Part shown: in pieces, positions 42,700 to 45,234 of the stretch
Position numbering within the stretch: the stretch's first letter is position 1
Layout of the letters: the number at the start of each line of letters is the position of its first letter
Origin: JAISFI01 sp031552425
GTDB taxonomy: Bacteria > Bacteroidota > Bacteroidia > Bacteroidales > Azobacteroidaceae
Assembly (NCBI GenBank): GCA_031552425.1
Contig: JAVBMM010000100.1
Coordinates: 1-45,234 of the forward strand
Length of the DNA: 45,234 bases
Direction of reading: 5' to 3'
Program-made: the position numbers and the translations under genes
The notes under the pieces: generated by a model
Told to the model about the DNA's origin: nothing
Databases searched by the model: none
The model's input: only the letters and a program-made list of their open reading frames with translations

Positions 42700-42717
42700 T
42701 TTTTTTTGTCCGTTCAT

Positions 42718-42731
42718 TAACAAACCTGTTA
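42718..42731 (+). promoter_or_regulatory. Third TAACA-N4-TGTTA site, before the TolC gene
   Basis: TAACAAACCTGTTA repeats the 42031-42044 palindrome arms exactly (TAACA/TGTTA with four central bases) and lies 26 bases before the chosen TolC start. It is a likely secondary operator of the TetR protein. Confidence 0.55.
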
Positions 42732-42756
42732 GTCAAAAATGTTAAACGATATAGTC

Positions 42757-44022
42757 ATGAAGAAATTAATGATTCTGAATTCATTGCTTTTGTGTTTCTG
42801 TGCAGTTTCTGCTCAAATAACAATTAATGATTGTTATACGAAAGCGCAGGCTAATTATCCATTAATCAAGCAATATGATTTGATTGAAAATTCGAAAGAA
42901 TACAATCTTTCAAATGCCGGTAAAGGCTATTTGCCGCAAATTAACTTTTCGGCCAAAGCGACTTATCAATCGGATGTGACACAAATACCTATCGATTTTT
43001 CCCAGTTAGGAATACAAGGTGTGTCTATTCCCACGTTGAGCAAAGACCAATACAACGCAACTGTGGATGTCAATCAAGTGATTTGGGATGGTGGAAACAT
43101 TAAGTCGAAACGGGAAAATATCCGTACTGCTGCTGAAGTAAATTCAAAAAGTTTGGAAGTGGAACTTTACAGCATTAATGACCGGGTAAACCAGTTGTAT
43201 TTTGGTATTTTGCTTTTTGACGCCCAATTAGATCAAAACAGGCTCTATCAGGAAGAACTTCAACGGAATTTTGACCGGGTATCTGCTTGTGTGCAAAATG
43301 GAACTGCCAATCAGGCTGATTTGGATGCCGTTAAAGTAGAACAATTAAAAGCAATACAAAATAAAAGCCAACTGACACATTCCAGGAGAGCATATATGGA
43401 TGTATTGTCGGCTATGATTGGCAAAAAATTGGATTCAAGCACAACATTGGTAAAGCCAGAGCAAATTTCATACCTCAACACTTCTGTTCAGCGGCCTGAA
43501 TTGGAATTATACAGTGCTCAAATCCGGAATCTGGAAACGCAAAACAAGGAAATCAATGCTGGTTTAATGCCCCGATTGGGTGTGTTTTTTACCGGCGGAT
43601 ATGGAAAACCGGGACTCAACATGTTGAGTGATGAATTTGAAGCATATTATATCGCTGGTGTTAGTTTGTCATGGAGTTTCAGCAATTTATATTCCAACAA
43701 AAACAGTAAACGATTGATAAAGAACAATATTAATTCAGTCCTGACACAAAAAGAAACATTTTTATTCAACACTAATCTGGATATATCCAAAAAGCACAGC
43801 GAAATAGATAAGTATCGCGACCAAATGAAATATGATGACGATATTATCGCTTTGAGAACCTCTGTTAAACAGTCTTCAGAAGCTAAAATGACAAATGGAA
43901 CACTTTCAGGAATAGACCTGATGAGAGATGTTAATGCAGAAGATTTAGCAAAACAGGATAAAATCCTTCACGAAGTAGAATTATTGCTTGCCATGTATAA
44001 TCTCAAATATATAACTAATTGA
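42757..44022 (+). CDS. TolC family outer-membrane efflux protein
   Basis: The ATG at 42757 gives 421 residues beginning with a signal peptide (MKKLMILNSLLLCFCAVSAQ); the upstream in-frame ATG at 42739 adds six residues that do not improve it. The features are those of TolC/OEP proteins: ITINDCYTKAQANYPLIKQYDLI at the N-terminus, a long coiled-coil region (LYSINDRVNQLYFGILLFDAQLDQNRLYQEELQRNFDRVSACVQNGTANQADLDAVKVEQLKAIQNKSQL), YYIAGVSLSWSFSNLYSNKNS, and a second coiled coil. It should form the outer-membrane channel of the exporter encoded with the next two genes. The stop codon starts an interspersed repeat. Confidence 0.92.
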   Translation: MKKLMILNSLLLCFCAVSAQITINDCYTKAQANYPLIKQYDLIENSKEYNLSNAGKGYLPQINFSAKATYQSDVTQIPIDFSQLGIQGVSIPTLSKDQYNATVDVNQVIWDGGNIKSKRENIRTAAEVNSKSLEVELYSINDRVNQLYFGILLFDAQLDQNRLYQEELQRNFDRVSACVQNGTANQADLDAVKVEQLKAIQNKSQLTHSRRAYMDVLSAMIGKKLDSSTTLVKPEQISYLNTSVQRPELELYSAQIRNLETQNKEINAGLMPRLGVFFTGGYGKPGLNMLSDEFEAYYIAGVSLSWSFSNLYSNKNSKRLIKNNINSVLTQKETFLFNTNLDISKKHSEIDKYRDQMKYDDDIIALRTSVKQSSEAKMTNGTLSGIDLMRDVNAEDLAKQDKILHEVELLLAMYNLKYITN

Positions 44023-44195
44023 GAATGGAGAGTGAAGAATTGAGAATGAATACTCCTCTCTAGCTCTCCTTTTTTCAACTCTTAAAGCAAAGAATATAAA
44101 ATTCAAATAAAAAAATAAAGACATGAAAACTAATTTATCTCAACAAAACAAGAGGAAGTATTTCATTTTCAATTCTCCACTCTCCATTCTCAATT
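44018..44195. repeat. Interspersed repeat, two inverted copies flanking the adaptor start
   Basis: The segment at 44018-44052 (ATTGAGAATGGAGAGTGAAG and onward) is the near-perfect reverse complement of 44159-44195 (TTCTCCACTCTCCATTCTCA core) over more than 30 bases. The first copy begins in the TolC stop codon. The second lies inside the adaptor coding region. The adaptor's start codon (44123) is in the loop. Confidence 0.75.
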
Positions 44196-45070
44196 TAATA
44201 GCAATCACATTGCTATTAACTGCTTGCGGAAACAAAAATAACCAATACGATGCCTCGGGAATTTTTGAAGCTACAGAAGTAATTGTTTCTGCCGAAGCCA
44301 ATGGAGAATTAATGGAATTCAATGTGACGGAAGGACAACAGGTAGAAGTGCACAAGCAACTCGGATATATAGATACCACTCAATTGTATCTGAAGAAAAT
44401 GCAGTTGTTTGCCAATATGAAGTCCGTAGAAAGTCGTCAATATAATGTTTCTAAACAAATTGCTTCCATTCAGGAACAAATTATTACCCAAAAAACAGAA
44501 CAAAAACGTTTTGAAAACCTGATTAAAGCCAATGCTGCCAACCAAAAACAATTAGATGATATTAATTCTCAAATCGCTGTCCTCGAAAAGCAGTTGGCTG
44601 CTCAAAAGGAAACATTGGAAAATAATAATAGAAGCGTTTCCGGTGAAAGTTCGGGATTATTTATGCAAATAGCCCAGATTGATGACCAGATCAAAAAAAG
44701 CATCATCTCTAGCCCTATTAACGGAACGATTTTGTCTAAATATGCCGAACCGGGCGAATTGGCTACTCAAGGCAAGGCTTTGTTCAAAGTGGCAGACATT
44801 GAAAACATGAAGTTACGTGTGTATATTACTGCCGACCAATTAACATCAATGAAAATAGGACAAGAGGTAAAAGTATATGCTGATTGGGGAAAATCCGATC
44901 GTAAAGAATATCCCGGAACGGTTATTTGGATTTCTGATAAAGCCGAATTCACCCCCAAAACCATTCAAACTCGTGATGAACGTGCTAATTTGGTATATGC
45001 AGTGAAAGTAGCTGTAAAAAATGATGGCTACATTAAAAAAGGTATGTACGGAGAGATCAAATTGAAATGA
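44123..45070 (+). CDS. HlyD-family efflux adaptor (membrane fusion lipoprotein)
   Basis: The protein has 315 residues. The N-terminus ends in a lipobox (LLLTACGN, Cys35). A biotinyl-lipoyl-like half (IFEATEVIVSAEANGELMEFNVTEGQQVEVHKQLGYID) follows. Next is a coiled-coil hairpin (about 90-185: IQEQIITQKTEQKRFENLIKANAANQKQLDDINSQIAVLEKQLAAQKETL), then the second lipoyl half (IISSPINGTILSKYAEPGELATQGKALFKVADI) and a beta-barrel domain (MKLRVYITADQLTSMKIGQEVKVYADWGKSDRKEYPGTVIWISDKAEFTPKTIQTRDERANLVYAVKVAVKN). It is of the YbhG/EmrA-like type that bridges an ABC transporter to TolC. Residues 13-25 are encoded by an interspersed repeat. Its stop overlaps the ABC gene start by 4 bases. Confidence 0.93.
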   Translation: MKTNLSQQNKRKYFIFNSPLSILNLIAITLLLTACGNKNNQYDASGIFEATEVIVSAEANGELMEFNVTEGQQVEVHKQLGYIDTTQLYLKKMQLFANMKSVESRQYNVSKQIASIQEQIITQKTEQKRFENLIKANAANQKQLDDINSQIAVLEKQLAAQKETLENNNRSVSGESSGLFMQIAQIDDQIKKSIISSPINGTILSKYAEPGELATQGKALFKVADIENMKLRVYITADQLTSMKIGQEVKVYADWGKSDRKEYPGTVIWISDKAEFTPKTIQTRDERANLVYAVKVAVKNDGYIKKGMYGEIKLK

Positions 45071-45234
45071 AAGCTCTTTCAGTAAACAATATAAGCAAAT
45101 CCTACGGAGACGTACAAGCCCTGAAAAATTTGAGCTTTGACGTTAACCAAGGAGAAATCTACGGCATTATTGGTCCCGACGGAGCTGGTAAAACAACGCT
45201 CTTTCGAATACTAACAACATTGCTGCTTGCGGAT
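45067..45234 (+). CDS. ABC transporter ATP-binding protein, N-terminal part
   Basis: The gene starts at ATG 45067, overlapping the adaptor stop (ATGA), and runs off the right edge after 56 codons. The visible part (MKALSVNNISKSYGDVQALKNLSFDVNQGEIYGIIGPDGAGKTTLFRILTT) has the ABC signature order, with the Walker A motif GPDGAGKTT and the A-loop Tyr in KSYGDV. GPDGAGKTT with Asp instead of Asn is typical of YbhF-like ATPases in such HlyD-containing exporters. Permease genes are expected outside the window. Confidence 0.93.
   Translation, partial: MKALSVNNISKSYGDVQALKNLSFDVNQGEIYGIIGPDGAGKTTLFRILTTLLLAD

Overview
The window looks like a chromosomal segment of a Bacteroidales bacterium (phylum Bacteroidota), AT-rich by eye. 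The evidence is threefold. Several genes are preceded by the Bacteroidota promoter pattern TTTG-N18..20-TAnnTTTG and lack strong Shine-Dalgarno sequences. One protein ends in a type IX secretion (Por) sorting domain. The gene families are typical of the group: a BatD-like protein, the MoxR/DUF4350/DUF4129/SpoIIM/RDD cluster, a TPR protein paired with an outer-membrane barrel, and a HlyD/TolC/ABC exporter. The T9SS signal argues against the genus Bacteroides itself and for a relative such as Porphyromonadaceae, Dysgonomonadaceae or Tannerellaceae. I cannot assign a genus.

Region 1 (1-3.7 kb) holds the start of a BatD-like gene leaving the window on the left, a rubredoxin, a ferritin-like/VIT1 membrane protein, a cupin and a tRNA-Asn with its terminator. 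Two decayed genes lie among them: a DUF169 C-terminus directly after and in frame with the rubredoxin stop, and a DUF4269 relic with an internal deletion after the cupin. Region 2 (3.7-9.5 kb, + strand) has a PfkB sugar/adenosine kinase, a MycE-like methyltransferase, an S41 C-terminal-processing protease and two tandem membrane metallophosphoesterases, the last three genes overlapping head to tail. Region 3 (9.5-14.3 kb, - strand) is a two-gene unit: a 998-residue TPR protein and a barrel protein. Region 4 (14.5-20 kb) is a compact five-gene minus-strand operon (SpoIIM-like, membrane protein, DUF4129, DUF4350, MoxR) divergent from an RDD gene. The usual DUF58 partner is absent next to MoxR.

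Region 5 (about 21.5-34.5 kb) is an accessory block, all on the + strand, bracketed by same-orientation copies of a dispersed intergenic repeat. It runs: O-antigen-ligase-like/TPR protein, transglutaminase-like protein, helical repeat (Spy/LTxxQ-like) protein, Sel1-repeat protein with a T9SS sorting domain, and a secreted HExxH metallopeptidase-like protein carrying eight Cys-rich 8-residue repeats. An array of small secreted or membrane proteins follows. It contains a 665-bp tandem duplication, a 468-bp tandem duplication and an inverted repeat in nearly every intergenic gap. This array is the best candidate here for an undescribed system; a secreted enzyme with a duplicated cognate or immunity-like set is only a hypothesis.

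Region 6 (34.5-42 kb) has the 23S rRNA pseudouridine synthase RluF, a secreted GH67N/GH20b-type glycosidase-like protein, a SUMF1-domain protein and an unusual PHP-domain/glycosyltransferase-4 fusion. Region 7 (42-45.2 kb) is an efflux operon: TetR regulator, TolC-like channel, HlyD-like lipoprotein adaptor and the start of an ABC ATPase. Repeated TAACA-N4-TGTTA palindromes are likely TetR operators, and an interspersed repeat has been absorbed into the adaptor's signal peptide.
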